From contig CAZVSC010000001.1 of NCBI GenBank assembly GCA_964629325.1, positions 1 through 64,000 of the forward strand: a stretch of DNA of 64,000 nt, written 5' to 3'. Source of the stretch: Eutrophocola sp964629325. Its GTDB lineage: Bacteria > Pseudomonadota > Gammaproteobacteria > Pseudomonadales > Pseudohongiellaceae. This document shows positions 17,809 to 27,262 of the stretch, one piece after another (the first letter of the stretch is position 1; the number at the start of each line of letters is the position of its first letter). Under the pieces are notes generated by a model. The model did not search any database. It saw only the letters and a program-made list of their open reading frames with translations, and was not told where the DNA came from. A program made the translations under genes and the position numbers.

Positions 17809-18677
17809 GCATTCTGATCAACAAGCATACGAAGGTTATCTGCCAGGGGTTTACCGGGTCGCAGGGTACGTACCACTCAGAGCAGGCCATAGAATACGGC
17901 ACCAACATGGTCGGCGGTGTGACGCCGGGCAAGGGTGGACAGACCCACCTGAACCTGCCGGTGTTCAACACCGTCAGTGAAGCCGTTGCTGAGACCGGTG
18001 CGGAAGCCTCGGTTATTTATGTGCCGGCTCCGTTCTGCAAGGATTCCATCCTGGAAGCCGCGTTTGGCGGCATCAAGCTTATCGTCTGCATCACCGAAGG
18101 CATTCCCACGCTGGATATGCTGACTGTGAAGGTGAAATGCGACGAACTCGGTGTGCGCCTGATTGGACCGAATTGTCCCGGCGTGATCACCCCCGGGGAA
18201 TCCAAGATCGGCATCATGCCTGGCCATATCCATTTGCCCGGCAAGGTCGGCATCGTGTCCAGGTCGGGCACCCTGACCTATGAGGCAGTGAAGCAGACCA
18301 CCGACTATGGTTTTGGCCAGTCCACCTGCGTCGGCATTGGCGGGGACCCGATTCCCGGCTCCAATTTCACGGATATCCTGGCACTTCTGGAGGAGGACCC
18401 CCAGACAGAGGCGATCGTCATGATCGGCGAGATAGGCGGCACCGCAGAAGAGGAGGCCGCCCGGTTCATCAAGGCCAACGTGAGCAAACCCGTTGTTTCC
18501 TATATTGCGGGAGTAACCGCGCCTGCTGGCAAGCGCATGGGGCATGCCGGAGCGATCATTTCCGGGGGCAAGGGCACCGCGGAGGAGAAGTTCGCTGCAC
18601 TCAATGACGCCGGCGTAACGACTGTCCGCAGCCTGGCCGAAATCGGTGAAGGACTGAAAAAAGCCGCCCATTGGTAA
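17805..18677 (+). CDS. sucD: Succinyl-CoA synthetase alpha subunit
   Basis: The 290-residue subunit binds CoA (GFTGSQGTYHS) and carries the phosphorylated histidine in GHAGAIISGGKGTAEEK. The GTG start lies within the sucC stop overlap, a normal translational coupling. It is the last gene of the TCA-cycle operon; the next gene is more than 400 bases away. Confidence 0.97.
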   Translation: MSILINKHTKVICQGFTGSQGTYHSEQAIEYGTNMVGGVTPGKGGQTHLNLPVFNTVSEAVAETGAEASVIYVPAPFCKDSILEAAFGGIKLIVCITEGIPTLDMLTVKVKCDELGVRLIGPNCPGVITPGESKIGIMPGHIHLPGKVGIVSRSGTLTYEAVKQTTDYGFGQSTCVGIGGDPIPGSNFTDILALLEEDPQTEAIVMIGEIGGTAEEEAARFIKANVSKPVVSYIAGVTAPAGKRMGHAGAIISGGKGTAEEKFAALNDAGVTTVRSLAEIGEGLKKAAHW

Positions 18678-19095
18678 CTGACCAAAGAGTCATTTTTCAC
18701 GCTTGCCAGGTCCTGTTTTTACCGCCTCTCACCGAGGCGGTAAGAACGCCTTTTACAACCAGAAAACACCTCTGAAAGCACCCTAGTTTTGGACAGAAAT
18801 CCTTTGATTTTTTAAGGATTAAAGTGTTCAATCTGCAACGAGTATTTGATATGCTCACCTGCCTCAGGGATGAAGGGTAGTACTCAGGGAAGACCAACAA
18901 GCTGATATATTTACGAATATTCCGGCCCGGCAACCACGGGTGCCGGTCCGTTAGGTGAGGGGAATTACCTTTCGATTAGACTTTTGCTGCTTATTTTGCT
19001 TCCAGGGAAATATCCGAAGAGATAGATGCTGGATGCGAGATGTGCAAGCGGGGGTCTGCTCATCAATAGATTTTCTTAAACAAGTGGGACTACAC
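18678..19095. other. Intergenic region with hairpins after sucD
   Basis: The region holds TACCGCCTC (18720-18728), loop TCACC and GAGGCGGTA (18734-18742), a nine-pair hairpin. The T run precedes the stem instead of following it, so it is not a standard terminator. A weaker AATCCTT/AAGGATT pair lies near 18798-18820. The remainder presumably contains the promoter of the TonB2 operon, which I could not pinpoint. An open frame from 18955 is just the upstream extension of the next gene. Confidence 0.45.
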
Positions 19096-19890
19096 ATGAT
19101 CTACCATCGTTTCAAGCAAGGGATTCTTGTTCCTTTATTAATGCTACCTGTCTTGCTCGGCATCGGATCAGTTTCCGCCCAGGACACTGTTGTCGACACC
19201 AGCATCCTTGACAGGGCAAACACTGCAGCAGGCGAAGCCATTGCCGCAGCTGCTGAAGCCCAGCGCAGGATCAACCAGCTTTCAGACCAGGCTGATGAGC
19301 TGATCCAGGAATACGGCGAAGTCGCCAAGATCGTCGATGGTCTCGAGGTCTACAACGCCGGTTATCGCAGGACCATCGCCGAACAGGAAAAGCGCATCGC
19401 TGAATACAACCAGTCAATTGAAGATGCCGCCGCACTGCAAAGGCAGGTTCCGCCGCTGATGGAAAGAATGATGGTAGCCCTCGAGCAGTTCGTTGAACTG
19501 GACATGCCGTTCCTGGTTGACGAAAGGCAGGCCCGTCTTGACCTTATCCGCGATACCTTCAGCGACTCGAGCGTGAACGTTGCTGAAAAATTCCGTCTTG
19601 TACTTGCCGCTTACCAGCAGGAAATCAACTACGGCAGGGTAATGCAGCACTATACCGATACGCTGGAACTTGGCGGTGTCGAGCGCGACGTGGATATTCT
19701 CCGTGTCGGTCGTATCGCACTGCTGTACCAGACCAGCGACCAGACCCAGACCGGTGTGTGGGATAAAAACTCAAACCAGTGGGTAACCCTGGAAGACAGC
19801 TATCGTCGCCCCGTGGCCAACGCCATCAGAATGGCGCAGGATCTGGCCAGCATGGAAATCCTTGAATTACCGATTCACGCGCCGGAGTAA
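19096..19890 (+). CDS. DUF3450 exported coiled-coil protein of a TonB2-type operon
   Basis: The 264-residue protein has a signal peptide (cleaved after VSAQ, about residue 26) and a long helical, Gln/Glu/Ala-rich segment (about 35-120) typical of DUF3450. DUF3450 proteins are usually encoded beside TtpC-ExbB-ExbD-TonB sets, as here. The periplasmic coiled coil suggests a structural partner of the complex. The start at 19096 is chosen because the upstream 47 residues carry no signal peptide. The exact function is unknown. Confidence 0.88.
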   Translation: MIYHRFKQGILVPLLMLPVLLGIGSVSAQDTVVDTSILDRANTAAGEAIAAAAEAQRRINQLSDQADELIQEYGEVAKIVDGLEVYNAGYRRTIAEQEKRIAEYNQSIEDAAALQRQVPPLMERMMVALEQFVELDMPFLVDERQARLDLIRDTFSDSSVNVAEKFRLVLAAYQQEINYGRVMQHYTDTLELGGVERDVDILRVGRIALLYQTSDQTQTGVWDKNSNQWVTLEDSYRRPVANAIRMAQDLASMEILELPIHAPE

Positions 19891-19896
19891 GCAACA

Positions 19897-21288
19897 ATGA
19901 AATTCGCAAAGATTATTTTAAAGCCAGTTATAGTTTCACTGATTTGTGTAACTTCAACCCTGGCCTTCGGCCAGCAGCAAGCAGCCAACCTGAGCAACCT
20001 GCTCGATCTGGTTGAGCAGCGCCGCCTGAGTGAGACCGAAGAAAGCCGCCAGCGTACACAGCAGTTCCAGCAGAATATCAACCAGCGCCAGTCCCTGCTC
20101 AACGAGATGGTACAGCGCCGCGAAACCGAAGAACGCATTTCTGTTGACCTGGAAAATACCTATAACCAGAACGAAATCACCAAGGCCCAGCTGTTCGAAA
20201 CATTGCAGGAACGCCTGGGTGACCTTGACGAACTGTTCGGCACCATCGCCGGCGTTGTGGGTGACACCCGCAGCCAGTTCGAAGTTTCCCTGATTTCCGC
20301 CCAGTACCCCGGTCGTGAGGAATTCCTGACTGAACTGGCCGAGATCATGGGCAGTGATTCGCAGCTCCCCAGCATCGAACAGCTGGAAAGACTGTGGTTC
20401 TACCTGCTGCAGGAAATGACCGAATCCGCCAACGTTGCCAAGTTCACTGCCAATGTGGCCCAGCCCGATGGTACCCAGAACAGCCAGGAAGTTGTGCGTA
20501 TCGGTTCATACCAGATCGTTTCCAACAGCCAGTACCTGGAATATGACGCCAACACCCGGCGTCTGAGCGTACTGCCCAGCCAGCCTGCCAACTACACTGA
20601 CACTGCAGGTGCCATCCAGGCTGCTGCCGGCGGTTTCACAATGGTGGGTGTTGACCCGACCGGAGCCCAGGGTGGTTCCTACCTGGCGGCCCTCATCAGT
20701 TCTCCGTCCTTCCGTGAGAGGTACTGGGAGCAGGGTCGTACCATCGGCCAGATCATCATCTTCGTCGGCCTGTTCGCAGCCCTGCTGGCGGTGGAAAGGA
20801 TGATCACCCTGACCCTGGTGAACTCCAAGGTCAAGCGTCAGCTGAAAAACCCGGATCGTCCCAGCAAGAACAACCCGCTGGGCCGTGTACTGATGGTGTA
20901 CGAGGCAGACAAGAACTTGGATATTGAAACCCTTGAGCTGAAGCTTGGTGAGGCCATCCTGCTGGAAACCCCGGCGCTGGAGCGCTTCCTGACCCTGCTC
21001 AAGATTATCGCCACGGTAGCCCCGCTGGGCGGCCTGCTGGGTACGGTGACCGGTATGATCACAGTGTTCCAGGCCATCACCCTGTTCGGTACCGGTGACC
21101 CGCAGATCATGGCAGGCGGCATCTCAGGCGCCCTGGTAACCACGGTACTGGGTATCGTAGTCGCGATCCCGACCATCCTGTTCCACACCATCGTGAAGTC
21201 ACGCAGCGATAATGTGATTCACATCCTGGAAGAGCAGGCCACTGGCATCATTGCCAGAAGGGCGGAAGCGACAGCAAAGGCAGCATAA
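19897..21288 (+). CDS. TtpC-like coiled-coil ExbB/TolQ-type proton channel protein
   Basis: The 463-residue protein has a signal peptide (ending AFGQ), a periplasmic helical region (about 25-110) and a middle domain. Its C-terminal MotA/TolQ/ExbB domain (about 275-455) has three membrane helices and the conserved LLGTVTGMITVFQ. This matches TtpC of Vibrio TonB2 systems, an ExbB-like protein with a large periplasmic extension needed for TonB2 energy transfer. It lies six bases after the DUF3450 gene and before the short ExbB. Confidence 0.88.
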   Translation: MKFAKIILKPVIVSLICVTSTLAFGQQQAANLSNLLDLVEQRRLSETEESRQRTQQFQQNINQRQSLLNEMVQRRETEERISVDLENTYNQNEITKAQLFETLQERLGDLDELFGTIAGVVGDTRSQFEVSLISAQYPGREEFLTELAEIMGSDSQLPSIEQLERLWFYLLQEMTESANVAKFTANVAQPDGTQNSQEVVRIGSYQIVSNSQYLEYDANTRRLSVLPSQPANYTDTAGAIQAAAGGFTMVGVDPTGAQGGSYLAALISSPSFRERYWEQGRTIGQIIIFVGLFAALLAVERMITLTLVNSKVKRQLKNPDRPSKNNPLGRVLMVYEADKNLDIETLELKLGEAILLETPALERFLTLLKIIATVAPLGGLLGTVTGMITVFQAITLFGTGDPQIMAGGISGALVTTVLGIVVAIPTILFHTIVKSRSDNVIHILEEQATGIIARRAEATAKAA

Positions 21289-21326
21289 GCTAAACAAAAA
21301 GCCAATCTGAAGCTGGAGAATAGCTT

Positions 21327-21863
21327 ATGTTAGAAACATTGAGTTTGAGCTTTGAGGCCATCGACGTTTTCATGGAACGCGGTGGCCCCGTTCTCAATTT
21401 CATCGCCATATTGCTGTTTGTGAAATGGAGCCTGATGATTGAACGCTTCTGGTTCCTGCGCACAATACACAAGAAGAATGTGGTCAAGGCCCTGTCTGAA
21501 TGGGAAGCCAGGAAGGACAAGAAGTCCTGGAATGCCCATGCCATCCGCCAGGAACTCATTTCCCGCGTTACCCTGGATCTCAGGTCCACCCTGCCGCTGA
21601 TCGAAGTGCTGGTTGTTGTATGCCCGCTCTTCGGTCTGCTGGGCACGGTAACCGGCATGATCGAGGTGTTCTATGTAATGGCGGTGACTGGTGGTGGCGA
21701 CGCGAAGCAGATGTCCGGTGGTGTAGCCCGGGCAACCATTCCCACCATGGCGGGAATGGTCGGTGCGCTGTCAGGCATCTTTGCCAGCAATATTCTTAAA
21801 GTGCGAACCAACCGTGAACTGCAGCTGCTGGAAGATCACCTTGAAATCCAGCATGCCAGTTAA
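21327..21863 (+). CDS. exbB: ExbB-type proton channel subunit (TonB2 system)
   Basis: This 178-residue short ExbB/TolQ protein has three transmembrane helices and LLGTVTGMIEVFYVMA, the conserved channel region. With ExbD it forms the proton channel that energises TonB. It is the second MotA/TolQ/ExbB-domain gene of the operon, so the complex probably contains two kinds of channel-like subunit. GGAGAA precedes the ATG. Confidence 0.9.
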   Translation: MLETLSLSFEAIDVFMERGGPVLNFIAILLFVKWSLMIERFWFLRTIHKKNVVKALSEWEARKDKKSWNAHAIRQELISRVTLDLRSTLPLIEVLVVVCPLFGLLGTVTGMIEVFYVMAVTGGGDAKQMSGGVARATIPTMAGMVGALSGIFASNILKVRTNRELQLLEDHLEIQHAS

Positions 21864-21903
21864 ACCTGACGTTCCTGTATAAGACGTTAGAATAGGAATT
21901 TAT

Positions 21904-22308
21904 ATGAAAGGTTTTGCCAGAGAGAAAGCGGACGAGCAGGCAGGGGAGATCGATCTTACCCCCATGCTGGATGTGGTTTTCATCCTGCTCATCTTCTTTA
22001 TCGTCACCTCAGTATTCGTTAAGGAAGCCGGTTACGAAGTACTCTACCCGGAAGCATCAACCGTAGAGCCCACGTCGGGAGACCCGATCCTGATCGCCGT
22101 TTCCCCCCTGGGTGAAATCTGGATGGATAAGGACATTATCCCGCCACGCAACCTGAGGCTCAGGATCGAGCAGCGCTTGGCCGAGTCGCCCAACTCCTGT
22201 GTAGTCATACAGGCGGACCAGGCGGCAACCAACGAATTCGTGCTGATGATCATGAATGCGGCACGTGAAGCCCAATCCGGTTGCACACAGATAGCTGCAG
22301 AGGAATAA
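21904..22308 (+). CDS. exbD: ExbD-type biopolymer transport protein
   Basis: A 134-residue protein with one transmembrane helix beginning LTPMLDVVFILLIFF; the Asp in this helix is the protonatable residue of the ExbD/TolR family. The periplasmic domain follows. It works with the neighbouring ExbB to couple proton flow to TonB. The tonB gene starts three bases after its stop. Confidence 0.92.
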   Translation: MKGFAREKADEQAGEIDLTPMLDVVFILLIFFIVTSVFVKEAGYEVLYPEASTVEPTSGDPILIAVSPLGEIWMDKDIIPPRNLRLRIEQRLAESPNSCVVIQADQAATNEFVLMIMNAAREAQSGCTQIAAEE

Positions 22309-22311
22309 GAC

Positions 22312-22929
22312 ATGGTCAGATTATTTAACATTGGATTTGCCGTTGTATTTGCTTCAGCAGTAACGTTTTCACTGTTCTTCCTGATGCAGTTCCTGATCTC
22401 TATGGATCAGTCAGAGCCTGAGCAGGGCGAGGTCCGCAAGATTGCCGACATCACCATGCCGGAGATCGAACTGGAAGTGCAGCGCCAGGAACCAAAACCG
22501 GAAGAGCCGGATGTGCCGGAAGAAATTCCCGATCTGCCCGAACCCGATCTTTCCCTCGACGCGCCTTCTGGTGAAGGCCTGAACCTGGCGCGCGTGGAAG
22601 TGGATATGGGTGGCCTGGACAACAGCGCCTCCATTTCCGCCAGTGACTCCGAAATGCTGCCGATCGTGACCATCGAGCCGCAGTATCCGCAAAGGGCGGC
22701 TTCCAGGGGTATCGAGGGCTGGTGCCTGGTGCAGTTCACCGTGACCGCCCAGGGTACCGTGGATGAAAACAGCATCGAGGTTATCGATGCGGATCCGGAA
22801 AATATCTTCGACTCCTCTTCCCGTCGTGCTGTTTCCCGCTTCAAGTTCAACCCGCGCGTTTCTGACGGTGTCGCCGTAGCCGTACCGGGTGTTAGGTACC
22901 TGTTCCGTTACAACCTGGCAGACAACTAA
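22312..22929 (+). CDS. tonB: TonB-family energy transducer
   Basis: The 205-residue protein has an N-terminal membrane anchor (about residues 5-28), a short Pro/Glu-rich linker (EEPDVPEEIPDLPEPD) and a C-terminal TonB domain (about 115-205). The domain includes PQYPQRAASRGIEGWCLVQF and FKFNPRV. The linker is short, as in TonB2-type proteins. It contacts TonB-dependent outer-membrane receptors, none of which is encoded in this window. Confidence 0.92.
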   Translation: MVRLFNIGFAVVFASAVTFSLFFLMQFLISMDQSEPEQGEVRKIADITMPEIELEVQRQEPKPEEPDVPEEIPDLPEPDLSLDAPSGEGLNLARVEVDMGGLDNSASISASDSEMLPIVTIEPQYPQRAASRGIEGWCLVQFTVTAQGTVDENSIEVIDADPENIFDSSSRRAVSRFKFNPRVSDGVAVAVPGVRYLFRYNLADN

Positions 22930-22941
22930 GAGAGAAAATTG

Positions 22942-24279
22942 ATGAAACAGATTATTTTTCCAAAGCTGTTGCCGGGTCTGGTGAAATTCGTTTTCGCCGC
23001 GGGCATTGTGCTTGCGGTGCCGTTTGCGTCTGCGCAGGACGATGATGATGGCCGCCGCGCACCACCGGAAGCCCGTTCTTCCCAGACGCTCAGCCGCCAG
23101 GTATTTACCCGTATCAACGAGGTCATGGAGCTTCGTGATATGGAAAATTACCCCGAGGCACTCCGCATCCTCGACGAAATCAGGGAATTGTTCGATCGTG
23201 ATCGCCTGAATGACCGTGAAAAATTCGTCATGTGGCAGTTTTACGCGAATATCTACCAGATCCAGGAGCAGTACAACGAGGCTATCCAGGCCTACGAACA
23301 GATCATGCGCCTGCCCAACCTGACCCAGGAGCAGCTTGAACAGACCCTGTTCTACCTGGGCTCCCTTTACTACGTGCAGGAACAATTTCCACAGGCCATT
23401 CAGCAGTTCACCGAATACAACAATATTGCACTGGAACCCAATGAGGATGTTTATTTCCGCATAGGCACGGCGCATTACCAGTTGGAGCAGTTCCAGGAGT
23501 CAATACCTTTCATCCTGCGCAACATGGAAATCCTGCGTTCCAAGAACGAGGCGATTCCCAAGAATACCTATGACCTGCTGCGAGCGCTGTATTTCAACGT
23601 GGAAGATTATGTAAAAGCTTATCAGGTGCTGCGTGAAGCCGTGGTACTGTACAACGAACCGGATGACTGGGTGCTGCTGCCTGCGGTTCTCGGCCAGATC
23701 GAGCGGTTCCAGGAGCAGGGTCAGTCCTATTACGTGAATGATGTCCTTGGACACCTCGACTCCGATGCACAACTCATCAACTTGGCCGCCCAGCTGTATA
23801 ACAATGATTACCCGTACGGTTGTGCGCGTATCATGGAGCGCGGCATGGCTGACGGTGTGATTGAGCAGGATGAAGGCAACCTGTCGTTCCTGTCCACCTG
23901 CTACCAGATCGCCCGTGAGGACGCAAAAGCTGCTCCGCCCCTGGAAAAAGCGGCTGCCATGGCCGATGACGGAGAGTTGTATGCCCGCCTTGGCAGAATC
24001 TACTCCACCATGACCGAGTGGGAGAAATCAGTCGATGCGTTTAACCAGGCGCTGGACAAGGGTGACCTGGAACGTACAGACCAGGTATACCTGTCATTGG
24101 CCCGCGCATACATGGAGCTGAACCGATACGATGAAGGCCTGGAAGCCGCCCGAGCCGCACAGCGTGACGAACGCAGTCGGGACACTGCCCGCACCTGGGT
24201 AACCGTGCTGACCCGCGAGAAGGAACGTTATGAAACCCTGCAGCGTCAGCGCCGTGAACTGGCAGAATTCTTCCGTTAA
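22942..24279 (+). CDS. TPR-repeat periplasmic protein of the TonB2 operon
   Basis: The 445-residue protein has a signal peptide (cleaved near FASAQ) and repeated helix pairs of tetratricopeptide type, for example MENYPEALRILDEI, EQYNEAIQAYEQI and TEWEKSVDAFNQAL. TPR proteins regularly end TonB2/TtpC operons and are thought to act as scaffolds. The ATG at 22942 has AGAGAGAAA upstream; a TTG directly before it would add one residue. A strong terminator follows. Confidence 0.88.
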   Translation: MKQIIFPKLLPGLVKFVFAAGIVLAVPFASAQDDDDGRRAPPEARSSQTLSRQVFTRINEVMELRDMENYPEALRILDEIRELFDRDRLNDREKFVMWQFYANIYQIQEQYNEAIQAYEQIMRLPNLTQEQLEQTLFYLGSLYYVQEQFPQAIQQFTEYNNIALEPNEDVYFRIGTAHYQLEQFQESIPFILRNMEILRSKNEAIPKNTYDLLRALYFNVEDYVKAYQVLREAVVLYNEPDDWVLLPAVLGQIERFQEQGQSYYVNDVLGHLDSDAQLINLAAQLYNNDYPYGCARIMERGMADGVIEQDEGNLSFLSTCYQIAREDAKAAPPLEKAAAMADDGELYARLGRIYSTMTEWEKSVDAFNQALDKGDLERTDQVYLSLARAYMELNRYDEGLEAARAAQRDERSRDTARTWVTVLTREKERYETLQRQRRELAEFFR

Positions 24280-24330
24280 ACAACGGCATAGACACAGCTA
24301 ACAACAATAACGATAAAGCAGTATGTAGTG

Positions 24331-24360
24331 AAAAACGCATCCCAGGATGCGTTTTTTTTT
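24331..24360 (+). terminator. Rho-independent terminator after the TonB2 operon
   Basis: CGCATC (24336-24341), loop CCAG and GATGCG (24346-24351), extended by A-T pairs, are followed by a nine-base T run. Confidence 0.92.
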
Positions 24361-24427
24361 GCCTTGAAAAAGCGCTATCAGCCCTCATGTAGGGGGGATT
24401 GGTATAACTGACAAGGGACCAGCAAAT

Positions 24428-26341
24428 ATGGGCGTAGAAGCCAAAAAAGAAACTCTGGGCTTCCAGACGGAGGCCAGGCAGTTATTGCACCTGATGATCC
24501 ATTCCTTGTACTCCAACAAGGAAATCTTCCTGCGCGAGCTCATCTCCAATGCCTCGGATGCAGCGGACAAGCTGCGTTTTGCCGCGTTGGCCAAACCGGA
24601 ATTGCTAGAAGACGACCCGGAGTTGAAGATCACTGTTGAATTCGATCCCAAGAAGAAGACCATTACTATCAGTGACAACGGCATCGGCATGAATCGGGAC
24701 GAGATCATTGAAAACCTGGGAACTATCGCCAAGTCAGGCACTGCACAGTTCCTGGAATCACTGACCGGGGATCAGAAAAAGGATTCGCGGTTGATCGGCC
24801 AGTTCGGCGTGGGCTTTTATTCTGCCTTTATCGTCGCCGACAAGGTTGAAGTGTTCAGTCGCAAAGCCGGTGAACCGGCCGGTCAGGGCGTGAAGTGGGA
24901 GTCAGCCGGTGAAGCCGATTTCAACGTTGAATCCGTCGACAAGACCGACCGGGGCACCAGCATCGTCCTGCACCTCAAGAAGGATGACAAGGAATTTGCC
25001 GAAGGGTATCGCCTGCGCGGCATCGTGAGGAAGTATGCCGATCATATCTCGATTCCGGTCATGATGGTGAAGGAGGATCTCGGTGACGAGGACAAGAAAT
25101 CCGGCAATAAGGCCCCCGAATACGAAGCAGTGAACACCGCCCAGGCCCTGTGGACCCGTTCGCGCACAGACCTGAAGGACGAAGAATACAAGGAGTTCTA
25201 CAAGCACATCAGCCATGATTTCGGGGATCCACTGGAGTGGAGCCACAACAAGGTCGAAGGCAAGCTGGAATACACCAGCCTGTTGTACCTGCCGGCCCGG
25301 GCTCCCTATGACATGTGGAACCGTGATGCCGCCCGTGGTTTGAAACTCTACGTGCAACGTGTGTTCATCATGGACGATGCCGAGCAATTCCTGCCGCTGT
25401 ACCTGCGCTTTATCAAGGGTGTTCTCGATTCCAACGACATTTCTCTCAATGTGAGCCGCGAGATCCTGCAGAAGGATCCCGCCGTGGACTCCATGAAGAG
25501 TGCGCTTACCAAGCGTGTACTGGATATGCTGGCGAAGCTGAAAAAGAAGGATAAGGACACCTACCAGAAGTTCTGGAATGAATTCGGCCAGGTGCTCAAG
25601 GAAGGTCCAGCCGAGGATTATGCCAACCGTGAAAAGATCGCCAAGCTGCTGTTGTTCGCCACCACACACACGGAAACGTCACTGCAGGACCAGTCACTCG
25701 AGGATTACGTGTCCCGTATGAAGGAGGGTCAGGAAAAGATTTATTATATTGCCGCTGAATCCTACAACACGGCCAGGAACAGCCCCCACCTGGAGGTTTT
25801 CCGCAAGAAAGGCATCGAGGTACTGCTGTTGTCAGACCGGGTGGATGAATGGTTCGTCAGTCACCTGATGGAATTTGACGGCAAGTCCTTCCAAGACGTA
25901 ACCCGTGGGGAACTCGACCTGGGCAAGCTGGATTCAGAGGAAGAGAAGAAACAGCATGAAGAAATCGACAAGCAGGCGGAACCCCTGCTCAAGCGCCTCA
26001 AGGACAGCCTGGGTGATGCGGTCTCTGAGGTGCGCACCACCCACAGGCTGACGGATTCCCCGGCCTGCCTGTCCATTGCAGAACATGACATGGGTGCGCA
26101 GATGCGCAAGATCATGGAAGCGGCGGGCCAGAAGATGCCAGAGTTCAAGCCGATCTTTGAAATCAATCCGGCACACCCGCTGGTGGCTAAACTCGATGCA
26201 GAAGCCGATGAGGCCCGTTTCAACGACCTTGCCGCCATCCTGTTCGACCAGGCCAGCCTGGCTGAAGGCGGACAGCTGGATGATCCTGCCAGCTACATCC
26301 GCAGGCTCAACAAGCTTTTGCTCGACCTGAGCGGGCAATAA
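24428..26341 (+). CDS. htpG: Hsp90-family chaperone
   Basis: The 637-residue protein begins with a GHKL ATPase domain containing LIHSLYSNKEIFLRELISNASDA, ISDNGIGM and QFGVGFYSAF. A middle domain (NVSREILQ, ARNSPHLE) and a C-terminal dimerisation domain follow. It remodels client proteins in the cytoplasm under stress. Length is normal and the start at 24428 is the family start with its ETLGFQTEARQLL sequence. No heat-shock promoter was confirmed. Confidence 0.97.
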   Translation: MGVEAKKETLGFQTEARQLLHLMIHSLYSNKEIFLRELISNASDAADKLRFAALAKPELLEDDPELKITVEFDPKKKTITISDNGIGMNRDEIIENLGTIAKSGTAQFLESLTGDQKKDSRLIGQFGVGFYSAFIVADKVEVFSRKAGEPAGQGVKWESAGEADFNVESVDKTDRGTSIVLHLKKDDKEFAEGYRLRGIVRKYADHISIPVMMVKEDLGDEDKKSGNKAPEYEAVNTAQALWTRSRTDLKDEEYKEFYKHISHDFGDPLEWSHNKVEGKLEYTSLLYLPARAPYDMWNRDAARGLKLYVQRVFIMDDAEQFLPLYLRFIKGVLDSNDISLNVSREILQKDPAVDSMKSALTKRVLDMLAKLKKKDKDTYQKFWNEFGQVLKEGPAEDYANREKIAKLLLFATTHTETSLQDQSLEDYVSRMKEGQEKIYYIAAESYNTARNSPHLEVFRKKGIEVLLLSDRVDEWFVSHLMEFDGKSFQDVTRGELDLGKLDSEEEKKQHEEIDKQAEPLLKRLKDSLGDAVSEVRTTHRLTDSPACLSIAEHDMGAQMRKIMEAAGQKMPEFKPIFEINPAHPLVAKLDAEADEARFNDLAAILFDQASLAEGGQLDDPASYIRRLNKLLLDLSGQ

Positions 26342-26497
26342 AGACCGCGGAATCACCAGGCAAGGGGTGCCAATCGGCATGCCTTTGCCTGAAATCACGG
26401 CTGTTCCATTCTTTTTCCGACGAGAGTTGCAATCCGCTGAGGCCGGTCTATACAATCATCGGCCAGGGAAAGCCTATTGACCCTTGAGGGGAAAACC

Positions 26498-27256
26498 ATG
26501 AACAAGCCATTTCTGAAAGCCACCGTCGGCCTGATGGCCGCCTTTGCCACTGCGGCGGTCATCGCCCAGTCCTACATGATTCCGGCCGATACACCCGCCA
26601 ATATCCGGCGTGCCGTGGAATCGGGTGAGCGTGCCGATGCCGCCCGTGCCCGTGATGCCGGTCGTAAACCGGCCCATGTCCTGGCCCTGTCGGGCATCGC
26701 TGAAGGCGACCATGTTGCTGAGCTGACCAGCTTCGGCCAGTACTACACGCCAATGTTGGTGGAGGCGGTCGGGCCTTCCGGCATGGTGGAAATGTATGAT
26801 CTGCCGGCACTGGCAGCATTCCAGGAAGGCGGTGTAGGCAGGGCCGGGCAAGCCTTTGCAGATGCCCGCGCCAACGCCAATTACACCATCGTCGAATACA
26901 ACAACATCATGCTGCCCGCCGGCCTGGATATCGTCTTCAACATCCTGTCCTACCATGATTTTCCGGCCATGGGTGTGGACCCGGCAACGCTGAATGCCCA
27001 CGTATTCAATGCCCTGGCTCCAGGCGGCCGCTATGTGGTGATCGATCATGCCGCGGCAGCGGGTTCAGGCTGGGATGTCGCCGGTACCATCCATCGCATC
27101 GAGAAAAGCGTGATCATTGACGAGGTGACCAGTGCGGGGTTCGAACTGGCTACTGACAGCGATATTCTTGCCCACCCCGAGGACGATCATTCCAGCATGG
27201 TTTTTGCCATGCGCGGAGACACTGACCGTTCCGTGCTGGTATTCCGCAAACCCTGA
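26498..27256 (+). CDS. Exported class I methyltransferase-like protein
   Basis: The 252-residue protein has a signal peptide (MNKPFLKATVGLMAAFATAA, cleavage near AQS) followed by a Rossmann methyltransferase-like fold (about 60-230). The glycine-rich SAM loop is degenerate: GDHVAELTSFGQYYTPML has one glycine where three are usual. An acidic position (EMYDL) and LAPGGRYVVIDH are still present. It may bind another ligand or be inactive. GAGGGG lies at 26485-26490, which decides this start over an in-frame ATG seven codons earlier. A terminator follows. Confidence 0.8.
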   Translation: MNKPFLKATVGLMAAFATAAVIAQSYMIPADTPANIRRAVESGERADAARARDAGRKPAHVLALSGIAEGDHVAELTSFGQYYTPMLVEAVGPSGMVEMYDLPALAAFQEGGVGRAGQAFADARANANYTIVEYNNIMLPAGLDIVFNILSYHDFPAMGVDPATLNAHVFNALAPGGRYVVIDHAAAAGSGWDVAGTIHRIEKSVIIDEVTSAGFELATDSDILAHPEDDHSSMVFAMRGDTDRSVLVFRKP

Positions 27257-27262
27257 TAAGGT

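Noticed and set aside
22411..23475. 354-residue minus-strand frame across tonB and the TPR gene
   Set aside because: It crosses two well-supported genes on the other strand and has no family features.
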